Origin: Phyllobacterium zundukense
GTDB lineage: Bacteria; Pseudomonadota; Alphaproteobacteria; Rhizobiales; Rhizobiaceae
Reading direction: 5' to 3'
Length of the DNA: 64,000 nucleotides
Assembly (NCBI RefSeq): GCF_002764115.1
Contig: NZ_CP017941.1
Span: 558,001-622,000, forward strand
Part shown: positions 24,455 through 32,472 of the stretch, in pieces
Numbering within the stretch: position 1 is the stretch's first letter
Layout: each line of letters begins with the position of its first letter
Position numbers and translations under genes: made by a program
Notes under the pieces: model-generated
Seen by the model: only the letters and a program-made list of their open reading frames with translations
The model's database searches: none
What the model was told of the DNA's origin: nothing

Positions 24455-24946
24455 GGTCCGCCGATTGAACATACAAGCGCAGTTAAATTTAGAGTTAACC
24501 GCTAGGAATGTAACGCGTCTGAGATGGCCATTCCCTAAGCTGCAGTTATGCCGCTGAATCATCTCCGCATATCGTTTCAGATCGATGGTTCAATTCCCAT
24601 CAAGGCGGTCACCGCAGCAGCCCTCATCTTTAGCTCGACATATAGAGGCACATCTGTAGCGATCTCACTAAACTGATTTTTACACGGAGCGAAAAAGAGG
24701 TTTCGCGCTGCTGCTCTTTCTCCGCCGGAGTCGCAACCTATAGTTCCATGGTTCCATCGTAACAGAATGTGGCCATCTACCCATAGCGGTCCGACGGCCG
24801 GTCCCACAGAGCTTTCAAGGGCGTCGCTTGAACATGTCGTGCCTCGTCATGCCGCCTTGAATCAGAATCCACCCGGCTTGAAATACCTCCAGACAGGATG
24901 TCACGTTACTTGCAAATTCATAAAATATAGGGTAGGGGGTTATGCT
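24455..24946. other. Gene-free stretch before dmeR
   Basis: Nearly 500 bp with no convincing gene. A minus-strand frame (24577-24807) lacks family features and is not called. Confidence 0.4.
24920..24946 (+). promoter_or_regulatory. Probable DmeR operator/promoter region
   Basis: AT-rich arms flank a G-tract (aaaatata-gggtaggggg-ttatgc) directly before the dmeR ATG. RcnR/CsoR-type repressors bind G/C-tract sequences of this form, so autoregulation is likely. It was not matched to a known box by computation. Confidence 0.4.
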
Positions 24947-25225
24947 ATGTCACATACAACCAAGGAAAAAGCCAAGCTGCTCGGACGCATCCGTCGCCTC
25001 AAGGGGCAGATGGAGGCCGTGGAGCGGGCTCTGGAAGCCGAAGCGCCCTGTGGCGACATCCTGAACCTTGTCGCTTCGGTGCGCGGCGCTGTGAATGGCC
25101 TAATGGGCGAACTCATCGAGGATCATATCCGCATGCATGTCGTGGATCCCGACAAGGAAGCCGATGCGGAGCGCGCCCAGGGTGCAGCAGAACTCATCGA
25201 TGTTGTGAGGAAGTATCTCAAATGA
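24947..25225 (+). CDS. dmeR: RcnR/CsoR-family Ni/Co-responsive repressor
   Basis: 92-aa all-helical DNA-binding metal sensor. The metal fingerprint H3, C35, H60, H64 is present (MSH, EAPCGD, EDHIRMH), the nickel/cobalt type seen in RcnR and DmeR rather than the Cys-His-Cys copper type. It would release DNA on metal binding and induce dmeF, whose ATG overlaps its stop codon (ATGA). The gene pair matches the dmeRF operon known in Rhizobium leguminosarum. Confidence 0.87.
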   Translation: MSHTTKEKAKLLGRIRRLKGQMEAVERALEAEAPCGDILNLVASVRGAVNGLMGELIEDHIRMHVVDPDKEADAERAQGAAELIDVVRKYLK

Positions 25226-26166
25226 CCCATGACCACACAGTGCATCCGGAGGCAGGTGCTCACGACCATGTTTTTCTCGGTGACAATCATGAGCGCAACG
25301 AACGCCGCACGTGGCTCGTCATTGCCTTGACCGCAACGATGATGGTGGCGGAGATCGCGGCGGGAACGGTGTTCGGCTCGATGGCGCTGGTCGCTGACGG
25401 CTGGCACATGTCCACGCACGCGGCCGCCATGCTGATTGCGGCGTTTGCCTATCTCTATGCGCGCAAGAACGCCCGCAATCCGAGGTTCACTTTCGGGACC
25501 GGAAAGTTCGGCGATCTTGCCGCCTTTGCTAGTGCGGTCGTGCTTGCCCTGATCGCACTGCTGATCGGATGGGAGAGCTTTCTGCGCCTTGCCAACCCGA
25601 TTCCGATCAGCTTTCCCCAGGCCATTTCCGTCGCCGTGATCGGTCTTGCCGTCAATCTTATCTGCGCTTGGCTCTTGCGCGACGACCATTCACACCACGG
25701 CCACGGACACTACCATGATGACCATCATCATGGTCACGGTCATGACAACAATTTGCGTGCGGCCTATCTGCATGTTCTCGCCGACGCCTTGACGTCCGTC
25801 CTCGCCATTGCCGCGCTTCTTGCTGGAAGCGTCTACGGCTGGCTTTGGCTCGATCCGGCGATGGGCATTATCGGTGCGCTTGTCATCGCAAAATGGTCGT
25901 GGGGTCTCATACGCGATGCAGGCGGCGTGTTGCTGGACTATGTTCCTTCGAGCGAAGATCTGCCGGAAGAAATCCGTGTCGCCATCGAGGAAGAGGGCGA
26001 TGTGATCACCGATCTGCATGTCTGGCAGCTTGGTCCTGGACACCATGGCGCGATCGTTTCGCTGGTCAGCGACAATCCGAAAGCCCCTTCATCCTATCGC
26101 GCCAAACTTGCCCATATCCATGATCTCTCTCACGTGACGGTCGAAGTCGAGCCGAAGGCGGCTTGA
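25222..26166 (+). CDS. dmeF: Cation diffusion facilitator, Ni/Co efflux
   Basis: 314-aa six-helix CDF exporter. The metal-site motif ALVADGWHMSTHAAAM in helix 2 (H-x3-H) and HVLADALTSVLAI in helix 5 are visible. There is an N-terminal His-rich start and a cytosolic His loop (DDHSHHGHGHYHDDHHHGHG) that would bind Ni or Co. The C-terminal domain has ITDLHVWQLGPGHHGAIVSL. It would pump Ni2+/Co2+ to the periplasm in exchange for protons. Translationally coupled to dmeR. Confidence 0.88.
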   Translation: MTHDHTVHPEAGAHDHVFLGDNHERNERRTWLVIALTATMMVAEIAAGTVFGSMALVADGWHMSTHAAAMLIAAFAYLYARKNARNPRFTFGTGKFGDLAAFASAVVLALIALLIGWESFLRLANPIPISFPQAISVAVIGLAVNLICAWLLRDDHSHHGHGHYHDDHHHGHGHDNNLRAAYLHVLADALTSVLAIAALLAGSVYGWLWLDPAMGIIGALVIAKWSWGLIRDAGGVLLDYVPSSEDLPEEIRVAIEEEGDVITDLHVWQLGPGHHGAIVSLVSDNPKAPSSYRAKLAHIHDLSHVTVEVEPKAA

Positions 26167-26347
26167 ACTTCAATCCTGGCTAGATCGACTTCGTGGTATT
26201 CGCCTGCTCGCGAAAGCCGTCACTCATCCCATCCTTGCCCGGGCGCACCGGACATCAGGCGAGTCCCGCTAGGCACCCGCGGTGTGCAATTGATCTACAT
26301 CATTTCGTCCAATTGATTTGTTACGACCGTTACATTATGAAGTAGCG

Positions 26348-26890
26348 ATGGTTAAAATCACTTGGCTGCTGCTCACCTATAAGGTTCCACCTGATCCGGC
26401 CTCCAAACGGGTCGCGCTGTGGCGTCGGCTAAAGGGTATGGGGGCGATATATCTGCAGAACGGCGTTTGCCTGCTGCCCAAGGCCGACGACCATGTTCGA
26501 CGGCTCAAGATGCTCGGGAACGATATTGCCGAGATGGGCGGCGAGGCCGTGATTTTGGAGACTGTCGCATTGGATCGCAGTCAGGAAGACAAGGTCGTAG
26601 CCCGCTTCAAGGACGACCGGGACGAGCAGTATCGTGAATTTCTTGGCCGATGCGCCGATTTTGAGGCCGAGATCGCCAAGGAGATCGCGATCAACAAATT
26701 TACCTACGCAGAGCTCGAGGAAGAAGATACCGACCTGAAGAAGCTCCAGGGCTGGCTGGAAAAGATCCGAAAGCTTGATTTTTACGGAGCCACATTGGCT
26801 GACGAGGCTGCCGAAAGGCTTCGGGGCTGCGAGGCGTTGCTGGAAAGCTACGCACAGCGCGTCTTCGATGCCCACGATGAAAACAAATGA
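26348..26890 (+). CDS. ChrB N-terminal-domain protein (chromate-response type)
   Basis: 180-aa protein matching the N-terminal part of ChrB, a chromate-responsive regulator (WLLLTYKVPPDPASKRVALW, RRLKGMGAIYLQNGVCLLP). The second half is a helical region with acidic and Lys-rich stretches. Full ChrB is roughly twice as long, so this is the N-domain-only form. The next gene, an MFS transporter, overlaps by ATGA and would be co-expressed. No ChrA chromate pump is present, so the metal handled is uncertain. Confidence 0.7.
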   Translation: MVKITWLLLTYKVPPDPASKRVALWRRLKGMGAIYLQNGVCLLPKADDHVRRLKMLGNDIAEMGGEAVILETVALDRSQEDKVVARFKDDRDEQYREFLGRCADFEAEIAKEIAINKFTYAELEEEDTDLKKLQGWLEKIRKLDFYGATLADEAAERLRGCEALLESYAQRVFDAHDENK

Positions 26891-28131
26891 AACTGGAAGA
26901 TCGGCAGCATCCGATGACAGACAGTATTGCAACGCCACAGGCGACTTGGCGCAATCTTCCAACGGGCGTGTGGGCGCTGGGGTTCGTTTCCCTGCTGATG
27001 GATATCTCTTCGGAAATGGTTCACGCACTGTTGCCCGTGTACATGGTGACGGTGCTCGGCACGTCGGCGCTGACCGTCGGCATTATCGAAGGCATTGCCG
27101 AAGCGACCGCCTCGGTCACCAAGGTCTTTTCGGGTGCACTGAGTGACTGGCTTGGCAAGCGCAAGCTCCTGGCCATCATCGGCTATGGTTTGGCGGCATT
27201 AACCAAGCCGATCTTTCCGCTCGCTGCCTCGGTTGAATGGCTGATTGCGGCCCGGTTCATTGACCGTATCGGCAAAGGCATTCGGGGAGCGCCCAGAGAC
27301 GCGCTTGTTGCCGACATCAGCCCTGTTCATTTGCGCGGAGCCAGTTTTGGCCTCAGGCAGTCGCTCGATACGGTTGGGGCTTTCCTCGGACCGGTTTTAG
27401 CCATCGGCCTGATGTGGATGACGGCGGACCAATTCCAAGCGGTTTTCTGGATTGCCGTCATTCCGGCATTTTTGTCGGTCGGGGTACTTGTCGTAGCTGT
27501 CCGCGAACCGGAGCGCCCAAGAAATCTGCGCCGCGTTGCCATGCCATTGCATCGCAGTGAACTGAGGCGGCTGGGCACAACCTATTGGTGGGTCGTCGCC
27601 ATCGCAGTCGTGTTCACCTTGGCAAGATTCAGTGAGGCATTTCTGGTGCTTCGGGCACAGTCAATCGGTCTGCCCCTGATGCTGGTTCCTGTCGTTCTGG
27701 TAATCATGAACATTGCCTATTCGGTGTCGGCGTTTCCGATGGGTATCCTGTCGGACCGTATCGACCGGATTCCACTCCTCGCCGTCGGTCTGGTGCTTCT
27801 GCTGGTTGCCGATGTGGTTCTGGTATTTGCGACTGACATTGTTTGGGTCGGCGTGGGTGTGGCTCTGTGGGGGCTGCATATGGGGTGTACACAAGGCTTA
27901 CTTGCCACACTGATTGCCGACGCCGCACCCGAGGAACTCCGCGGAACTGCTTTTGGCATGTTCAATCTACTCACCGGACTGGCGCTTCTTGCCGCAAGCA
28001 TCATCGCAGGTGCCGTATGGGAACTGCTGGGCGCGCAGAGCACGTTCCTGACGGGGGCAGCATTTGCGATGATTACGTTGATCGGTGTTGTTTCCGTACG
28101 TGGGCGCTTGATCGCCATCGAGCACAAGTGA
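26887..28131 (+). CDS. MFS transporter coupled to the ChrB-domain gene
   Basis: 414-aa twelve-helix transporter. It shows WALGFVSLLMDISSEMVHAL at helix 1, GALSDWLGKRKLLAIIGYGL in the first intracellular loop, DRIGKGIRGAPRDALVADIS and GTAFGMFNLLTGLALL. These features place it among MFS efflux proteins often annotated near chromate/metal genes. The ATG at 26887 overlaps the ChrB stop; MTDSIATP at 26914 is an alternative. Substrate unknown; export of an anion or drug is inferred. Confidence 0.75.
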   Translation: MKLEDRQHPMTDSIATPQATWRNLPTGVWALGFVSLLMDISSEMVHALLPVYMVTVLGTSALTVGIIEGIAEATASVTKVFSGALSDWLGKRKLLAIIGYGLAALTKPIFPLAASVEWLIAARFIDRIGKGIRGAPRDALVADISPVHLRGASFGLRQSLDTVGAFLGPVLAIGLMWMTADQFQAVFWIAVIPAFLSVGVLVVAVREPERPRNLRRVAMPLHRSELRRLGTTYWWVVAIAVVFTLARFSEAFLVLRAQSIGLPLMLVPVVLVIMNIAYSVSAFPMGILSDRIDRIPLLAVGLVLLLVADVVLVFATDIVWVGVGVALWGLHMGCTQGLLATLIADAAPEELRGTAFGMFNLLTGLALLAASIIAGAVWELLGAQSTFLTGAAFAMITLIGVVSVRGRLIAIEHK

Positions 28132-28183
28132 GGGCCGGGTGTGGTCCAATTTCATAGCCGTCTGACCAACTGCGTCCGCTTAG

Positions 28184-28369
28184 TCAGGAATGTGCTCCTT
28201 CCTGTTCGCGTGCTCGGTAGAGAGCGTCGATAGCCGTCTGGATGTCCACCAGGTTCTTGAGCGGTCCCGGGTTTGCACCGTTTTGTGCAATCTGCAGGAT
28301 TTCTTGGCGACGCGAAAATATCAACTCCTTTATCGCCGCATCGATTTCCTTGACGTGCTGAGCTGCCAT
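28184..28369 (-). CDS. Small conserved-type cytosolic protein (61 aa)
   Basis: MAAQHVKEIDAAIKELIFSR, then RQEILQIAQ and IQTAIDALYRAREQE suggest a small helical protein. The start at 28369 is backed by GGAGG 6 bases upstream; a longer frame to 28501 is less likely. No function assignable. Confidence 0.45.
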   Translation of the reverse strand: MAAQHVKEIDAAIKELIFSRRQEILQIAQNGANPGPLKNLVDIQTAIDALYRAREQEGAHS

Positions 28370-28528
28370 TTGAGTCCTCCAAGACTGCTGAAGTTGTGAT
28401 GTGATGTGCCGCCCGGGGAGATGGAAGTCAATCAATGAAGTCAGTAGGATATCGTAGAAGCGGTTCCCTGCGATTTTCTGCATTCTCGCCCGCAATGCCA
28501 TGCAGGAACAGCTACCTTGGTAGTGCCG

Positions 28529-28777
28529 TCAGTTACCGATAAAAGTTGGCACTTCACTTGACTGAAACAAGACGGTTGGCGGCCCATATTCACCCGTGCC
28601 AGATTGCTCCTCGAAGGTCCATGCCAGGACGCCAGCGTGTTGACGCGCCAAATAGCGGGCCATACTGACGGCATCTTCCTCGGAATTTAATTGCATCGGG
28701 TTGTAGGCGGGCACGAGTTCACCGTTGTCGGCACGGCTGAATGCAACAACGACAATAAGGCGCATGGAATGGGCCAT
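28529..28777 (-). CDS. Small protein of unknown function (82 aa)
   Basis: Reads RLIVVVAFSRADNGELVPAY, then EDAVSMARYLARQHAGVLAW and GPPTVLFQSSEVPTF, a compact alpha/beta composition of the kind conserved in rhizobia. The ATG at 28777 (MAHSMRLIV) is chosen, with AGGAT upstream. It lies near another minus-strand small gene at 28184. Not recognised. Confidence 0.5.
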   Translation of the reverse strand: MAHSMRLIVVVAFSRADNGELVPAYNPMQLNSEEDAVSMARYLARQHAGVLAWTFEEQSGTGEYGPPTVLFQSSEVPTFIGN

Positions 28778-28791
28778 CACGTTGATCCTGA

Positions 28792-28998
28792 TTAACTATA
28801 TTTTATAGCACTCCAGTTTTCCGGAGCCACTGTTTCCCGCCAAGCAACAAGGGTGTGGCGGTCAGCCAACCGTCCGCAGACCACCATCGCCGTGCGAGCT
28901 ACCCCGGTTTCCAACCATTCCAGCTCGTAACTGATCACGAGGTCCAGCGGTTCATCCAAATGTCTTAACGCGCTGCGCAGGCGCGACAGGGGAGCCTG
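28792..28998 (-). other. Open frame without a normal start codon, possible remnant
   Basis: Frame reads LDEPLDLVISYELEWLETGV, then ARTAMVVCGRLADRHTLVAW and ends WSAIKYS. The composition is protein-like, but only TTG or CTG starts are available before an upstream stop. It could be the tail of a lost gene. The rest of 28999-29121 holds nothing recognisable. Confidence 0.3.
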
Positions 28999-29121
28999 TT
29001 ATCGATGAAAGTCGGCGATACGACGGGTTTCATCATTTCGGGGCGCGGGTCAGGTTTCCGTTCGGCCAAACTTCAAAATCTGCTACAATATCGCTGGAGG
29101 AAAATTGGGAGGAGTTCGGTC

Positions 29122-29499
29122 ATGCGCAACTTATCGAAGTGCATGCTTGCGGCATCGCTACTCGGAGCGAATGTTGCGTATGCAGAACCCATCACGTTTC
29201 ATACACAAACATTCAGCGACCAGACGACTGTTACAATGGCGGTGACTTCAAGTTCCGCGTTGTCGCAACAGGAATACGACTACGGTGTCACGATCAACCT
29301 TATAGAAACCGACGCTACTGGGCTGGTCTATCATGACAATGGCTTGCACAAAGCACTGGTGAAATGCCGAGAAGATCCCGGAAAGATATTCGTTGGAGGC
29401 AAGGAATACAGGGTTGTCCCAGAGAGGGATGCCTCAGCACCGGACAAATGGAAAAACGATCTCTGGCGGGCGATCTGTCTGGAACCGCCTGTCTCTTGA
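29122..29499 (+). CDS. Small secreted protein of unknown function
   Basis: 125 aa with a signal peptide (LSKCMLAASLLGANVAYAEP) and a mature domain with Thr/Ser-rich strands and two cysteines (KCREDPGKIFVGGKEYRVVP, then AICLEPPVS). GGGAGGAG lies 7 bases before the ATG at 29122. It stands between two metal-resistance groups. Not recognised. Confidence 0.55.
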   Translation: MRNLSKCMLAASLLGANVAYAEPITFHTQTFSDQTTVTMAVTSSSALSQQEYDYGVTINLIETDATGLVYHDNGLHKALVKCREDPGKIFVGGKEYRVVPERDASAPDKWKNDLWRAICLEPPVS

Positions 29500-29612
29500 C
29501 CCTATCCGTTCGGGCCGTCTCGTTGCCCAGCGATCGTGATGGACAATTCCGGCACAAAACAGCATAACTTGCCCCGATAGTCACATCTGCCGCGTGAGCT
29601 CCGGAGCCTTTG

Positions 29613-30419
29613 ATGTTTTTCCTCGTATCGAAAGTCCTCGGCTATCTCGTGCTCCCGTCGAACGTCATTGGCTTGCTTGGAGCTGCCGGCATCCTGGCGT
29701 TGGTCGTTGGACGTCGGCGAACTGGCGTCTCGCTTTTGGTGATTTCCGCTGTCCTGTTGGCCATCGTCGGCTGGTCTCCCTTAGGTCCCGCGGCATTGAT
29801 GGTTCTTGAGGATCGCTTCCCGCGTCCGGCGCTTTCCGGTCCGGTCGCCGGAATTGTGATGTTGGGAGGAGCGGTCGACACGCACATAACGGGCGAGCGG
29901 GAAAGCCCGGCTCTCAACGAGGCTGCGGAACGGCTGACGGCAACCGCTGAACTCAGCCGGCTCTATCCCACCGCCAGAGTCCTTCTTTCGGGTGGCGCGA
30001 ACCATCTCGTACACGACAACACACCAACGGAATCCCAGATCGCCAAAGATGTTCTCATCAGCATCGGCGTGCCAGAATCCCGCATAACGACCGAAGACAT
30101 ATCCCGAAACACCTGCGAAAACGGATCAGAAAGCGCCGCGGCATTCCAGTCGAAACCCGGCGAACAATGGCTGCTGGTGACATCCGCGGCCCACATGCCA
30201 CGGGCGGTGGCATGCTTCCGGTCGGCCGGCGCAAACATCGTTCCCTATCCGGTCGACTACCGCACCCGGGGCGATGACGACCTTTACAGGCCCGTCGTTT
30301 CGATTGCCGCGGGTCTCGCGGCCTCTGACCTCGCTGCCCACGAATGGCTGGGATTGGTCAGTTACAGGTTGATGGGACTGACAGCGGAAATCTTTCCAAC
30401 GAGTGCCGGGCCATCTTAG
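29613..30419 (+). CDS. YdcF/ElyC-family (DUF218) envelope protein
   Basis: 268 aa with two N-terminal transmembrane helices (GLLGAAGILALVVGRRRTG and SLLVISAVLLAIVGWSPLG) and a periplasmic DUF218 domain: GIVMLGGAVD, ARVLLSGGANHL, EDISRNTCENGSESAA and LLVTSAAHMPRAVACFR. ElyC-like proteins affect cell-envelope and peptidoglycan precursor metabolism. A TTG one codon upstream (29610) is possible, but the ATG at 29613 is preferred. Confidence 0.8.
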   Translation: MFFLVSKVLGYLVLPSNVIGLLGAAGILALVVGRRRTGVSLLVISAVLLAIVGWSPLGPAALMVLEDRFPRPALSGPVAGIVMLGGAVDTHITGERESPALNEAAERLTATAELSRLYPTARVLLSGGANHLVHDNTPTESQIAKDVLISIGVPESRITTEDISRNTCENGSESAAAFQSKPGEQWLLVTSAAHMPRAVACFRSAGANIVPYPVDYRTRGDDDLYRPVVSIAAGLAASDLAAHEWLGLVSYRLMGLTAEIFPTSAGPS

Positions 30420-30505
30420 ATGACGCCGGATCGGGGGCATGTTGATCTATTTGGCGGAACTTTATTCCGGTGTTACCGTTACGAAGACGGAGGCCGCACC
30501 GAAGT

Positions 30506-30847
30506 ATGGGATGTATCCGCAAGTTCACTCAAATTCTTTTCGTAGGTCTGTTGGCACTCGTACTGGCGACATCAAGTGCGGGGGCTGAAATTCGCTCGCC
30601 CGAGGGCAGGGCGACCGCTGATTGTATGGGGATCCAACACGCTTTCCGCATCGAAACGTTTTCCAGCAAACATCATTCCGGAATCGCCTCACACTGTTGC
30701 TCAATCGGCCATTGCTGGGTTGCCATGCAAACAGAAGTACCCGCTATGACGGTTGAACTGCCGGGATTTCGTGTCGCAGACCTCACTCAACAGATCGCAG
30801 TCATTCCGGTCTCGACACAGCTCGAAAAACCTCCACAACGCCTTTGA
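30506..30847 (+). CDS. Small exported Cys/His protein at the start of the copper island
   Basis: 113 aa: signal peptide (QILFVGLLALVLATSSAGAE), then a short domain with His and Cys clusters (SSKHHSGIASHCCSIGHCW). Such a cluster could bind a soft metal. It comes 76 bp before the DUF305 gene and in the same direction. GGAGG lies about 11 bases before ATG 30506. No family recognised; the metal role is inferred from content and location. Confidence 0.5.
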   Translation: MGCIRKFTQILFVGLLALVLATSSAGAEIRSPEGRATADCMGIQHAFRIETFSSKHHSGIASHCCSIGHCWVAMQTEVPAMTVELPGFRVADLTQQIAVIPVSTQLEKPPQRL

Positions 30848-30870
30848 TTTTCCAGTTCATTTTCGACACG

Positions 30871-30888
30871 CCTGTCCTCGCGGACAGG
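30871..30888 (+). other. Short hairpin between the first two copper-island genes
   Basis: CCTGTCC-TCGC-GGACAGG, a perfect 7-bp stem with a 4-base loop, lies 36 bp before the DUF305 start. It has no T-run; it could modulate mRNA stability. Confidence 0.35.
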
Positions 30889-30923
30889 TGCGTGAGTTCA
30901 ATAGCAAATGAAGGAAATTCAAG

Positions 30924-31370
30924 ATGCGTATTCTTACACCAGTCTTGGCCGTCGCAATCCTCATCAGTGGCAGCTCAATCGCTATCGCTCAGGAAGCAAT
31001 GGGCGAGGATCACGACATGTCCGGCGGAATGATGCCTGCGGCCTGCAAAGCGACCGATGGAAAGAAAATGGCCAACCACCGCATGACCATGCCCAAAGCA
31101 CCCAAAATGGACGCCGCCCATGCGGAACTGATGGACGCCATGATGGGCATGGTGAAGCCGGCCGCCATGCAGGGCATGATGGCAAAAGACCCCGATGTCG
31201 CATTCGTGTGTGGCATGATCGTCCATCATCAAGGTGCCATCGACATGGCCAATGCTGAACTCAAGAACGGCGACGACAAATGGGCGAAGGACATGGCCCA
31301 GAAGGTCATCGATGCTCAGACCAAGGAAATCGCCGACATGACCGCCTGGCTGGAAAAACAAGCCAAGTGA
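30924..31370 (+). CDS. DUF305 copper-binding periplasmic protein (CopM-like)
   Basis: 148-aa exported protein with a signal peptide (PVLAVAILISGSSIAIAQE), Met- and His-rich stretches (GEDHDMSGGMMPAA, AELMDAMMGMVKPAAMQGMM) and the DUF305 core CGMIVHHQGAIDMANAEL. DUF305 proteins bind copper or silver in the periplasm. It is followed closely by a Cys-rich storage-like protein. Start ATG 30924 with AAGGAA upstream. Confidence 0.85.
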   Translation: MRILTPVLAVAILISGSSIAIAQEAMGEDHDMSGGMMPAACKATDGKKMANHRMTMPKAPKMDAAHAELMDAMMGMVKPAAMQGMMAKDPDVAFVCGMIVHHQGAIDMANAELKNGDDKWAKDMAQKVIDAQTKEIADMTAWLEKQAK

Positions 31371-31391
31371 CATTCAAAGAGGAGAAACATC

Positions 31392-31727
31392 ATGATGCAC
31401 CACACTGACGCCGATATGAAAGCCTGCATCGATGAATGCTTGGCATGTTACGCAACTTGTCTCTCGATGGCGACGGGTCATTGCCTCGAATTGGGTGGCA
31501 AGCACACGGAGAAGAAACATTTTACCTTGATGCTCGCCTGCGCCGAGATTTGCCGGACTTCGGCGCATTTCATGCTGATCGGTTCACCCCATCACAAGCA
31601 CACATGCCGGGAATGTGCCGAGATCTGTAGCGAATGCGCGGACGACTGCGAGCGCATAGGCGACATGCAGGACTGCGTCGACGCCTGCCGTCGCTGTGCG
31701 GAATCTTGCAACAAGATGGCCGCCTGA
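31392..31727 (+). CDS. Four-helix-bundle Cys-rich copper-storage protein (Csp-like)
   Basis: 111 aa without a signal peptide and with 14 cysteines in regular helical spacing (CIDECLACYATCLSMATGHC, then CAEICRTSAHF, CRECAEICSECADDCERIG, CVDACRRCAESCNKMAA). Csp proteins store many Cu(I) ions inside a four-helix bundle. The cytosolic (Csp3) form is indicated by the missing signal. GAGGAG precedes the ATG. It lies 22 bp after the DUF305 gene. Confidence 0.85.
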   Translation: MMHHTDADMKACIDECLACYATCLSMATGHCLELGGKHTEKKHFTLMLACAEICRTSAHFMLIGSPHHKHTCRECAEICSECADDCERIGDMQDCVDACRRCAESCNKMAA

Positions 31728-31742
31728 CATCACGACAACAAA

Positions 31743-31769
31743 CGGGTGGCGGAATCGCTCCGCCACCCG
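31743..31769 (+). other. Stable stem-loop after the Csp-like gene
   Basis: Perfect 11-bp G/C-rich stem (CGGGTGGCGGA / TCCGCCACCCG) with a 5-base loop, 16 bases after the stop, not followed by T residues. It is more likely an mRNA-stability element or partial attenuator than a full terminator. Confidence 0.45.
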
Positions 31770-31834
31770 CGAAGGGGCCTGTAGTTTCCAACAGGCGGAA
31801 GTCCACCTGATCTTCAAAGTTGCAAGGAGCAGAG

Positions 31835-32425
31835 ATGCTATCCCGGAAAGCCGATTGCGACGTTTTGTTGAGGTCCTTGCGCGCGGGTGCAGTTCTTGCC
31901 ATCGCAACAGTTTTAGTCGTCGGCGCATCGGCTGATCCGAACTCGCCATCGGACATTATCAAGGCACGTCAAGCTTCCATGAAGGCCATGGCCGAGGCCG
32001 GCAAGACGATTGCCGGCATGTTCGAGGGCAAGCTTCCCTATGACGCGGCGGCTTTCAAAAAATCGGCGGAGACAATCAGCCGGCATTCCGGCGATGCGAT
32101 GGTCATTGAGTTTCCTGCGACAACGCTCGGCCCCCCGTCAGCGGCCAAATCCGAAATCGACCAGTCACGCGAGGAGTTTGACGCCCTGGCCCGAAAAGTC
32201 GCGTCGTTCGCCACAGTGATTTCTGCGGCAGCCGACAAAGCCCCAAACGGCATCACACAGGATATGAGAATGGGATCATCCTCCAGCATGGGCAGCAGCC
32301 TCTTGGGAAAACGCCAAGTGCCCGGCGAAGCAGACATTGCCAAACTGCCGGCCGAACATGCCTTTCATTTGATGCTCCAGGAGTGCTCGAGCTGCCACGC
32401 CAAGTTCAGGGAAAAAGTCAAATAA
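31835..32425 (+). CDS. Exported class II cytochrome c (c'/c-556-like)
   Basis: 196 aa with a signal sequence (LRAGAVLAIATVLVVGASAD), a helical body and a C-terminal haem site CSSCHAKFREK, as in cytochrome c' and c-556 four-helix proteins (haem motif at the end). ARQASMKAMAEAGKTIAGM is the typical first helix. It could accept electrons in periplasmic copper redox chemistry; that is inferred from the surrounding oxidases. ATG 31835 has AAGGAG upstream. Confidence 0.8.
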   Translation: MLSRKADCDVLLRSLRAGAVLAIATVLVVGASADPNSPSDIIKARQASMKAMAEAGKTIAGMFEGKLPYDAAAFKKSAETISRHSGDAMVIEFPATTLGPPSAAKSEIDQSREEFDALARKVASFATVISAAADKAPNGITQDMRMGSSSSMGSSLLGKRQVPGEADIAKLPAEHAFHLMLQECSSCHAKFREKVK

Positions 32426-32472
32426 GCTGCAACCTTTGATGCCGTTCATTCAAACCCGAGGAAAGCCCCGCA

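Noticed and set aside
24590-24620. T-loop-like sequence (ggttcaattcccatc)
   Set aside because: The stem pairs only if the loop is 8 bases, and no anticodon or acceptor arms are present.
30975-31373. Minus-strand frame opposite the DUF305 gene
   Set aside because: It is the His/Gly-rich shadow of the Met-rich DUF305 gene, with no independent support.
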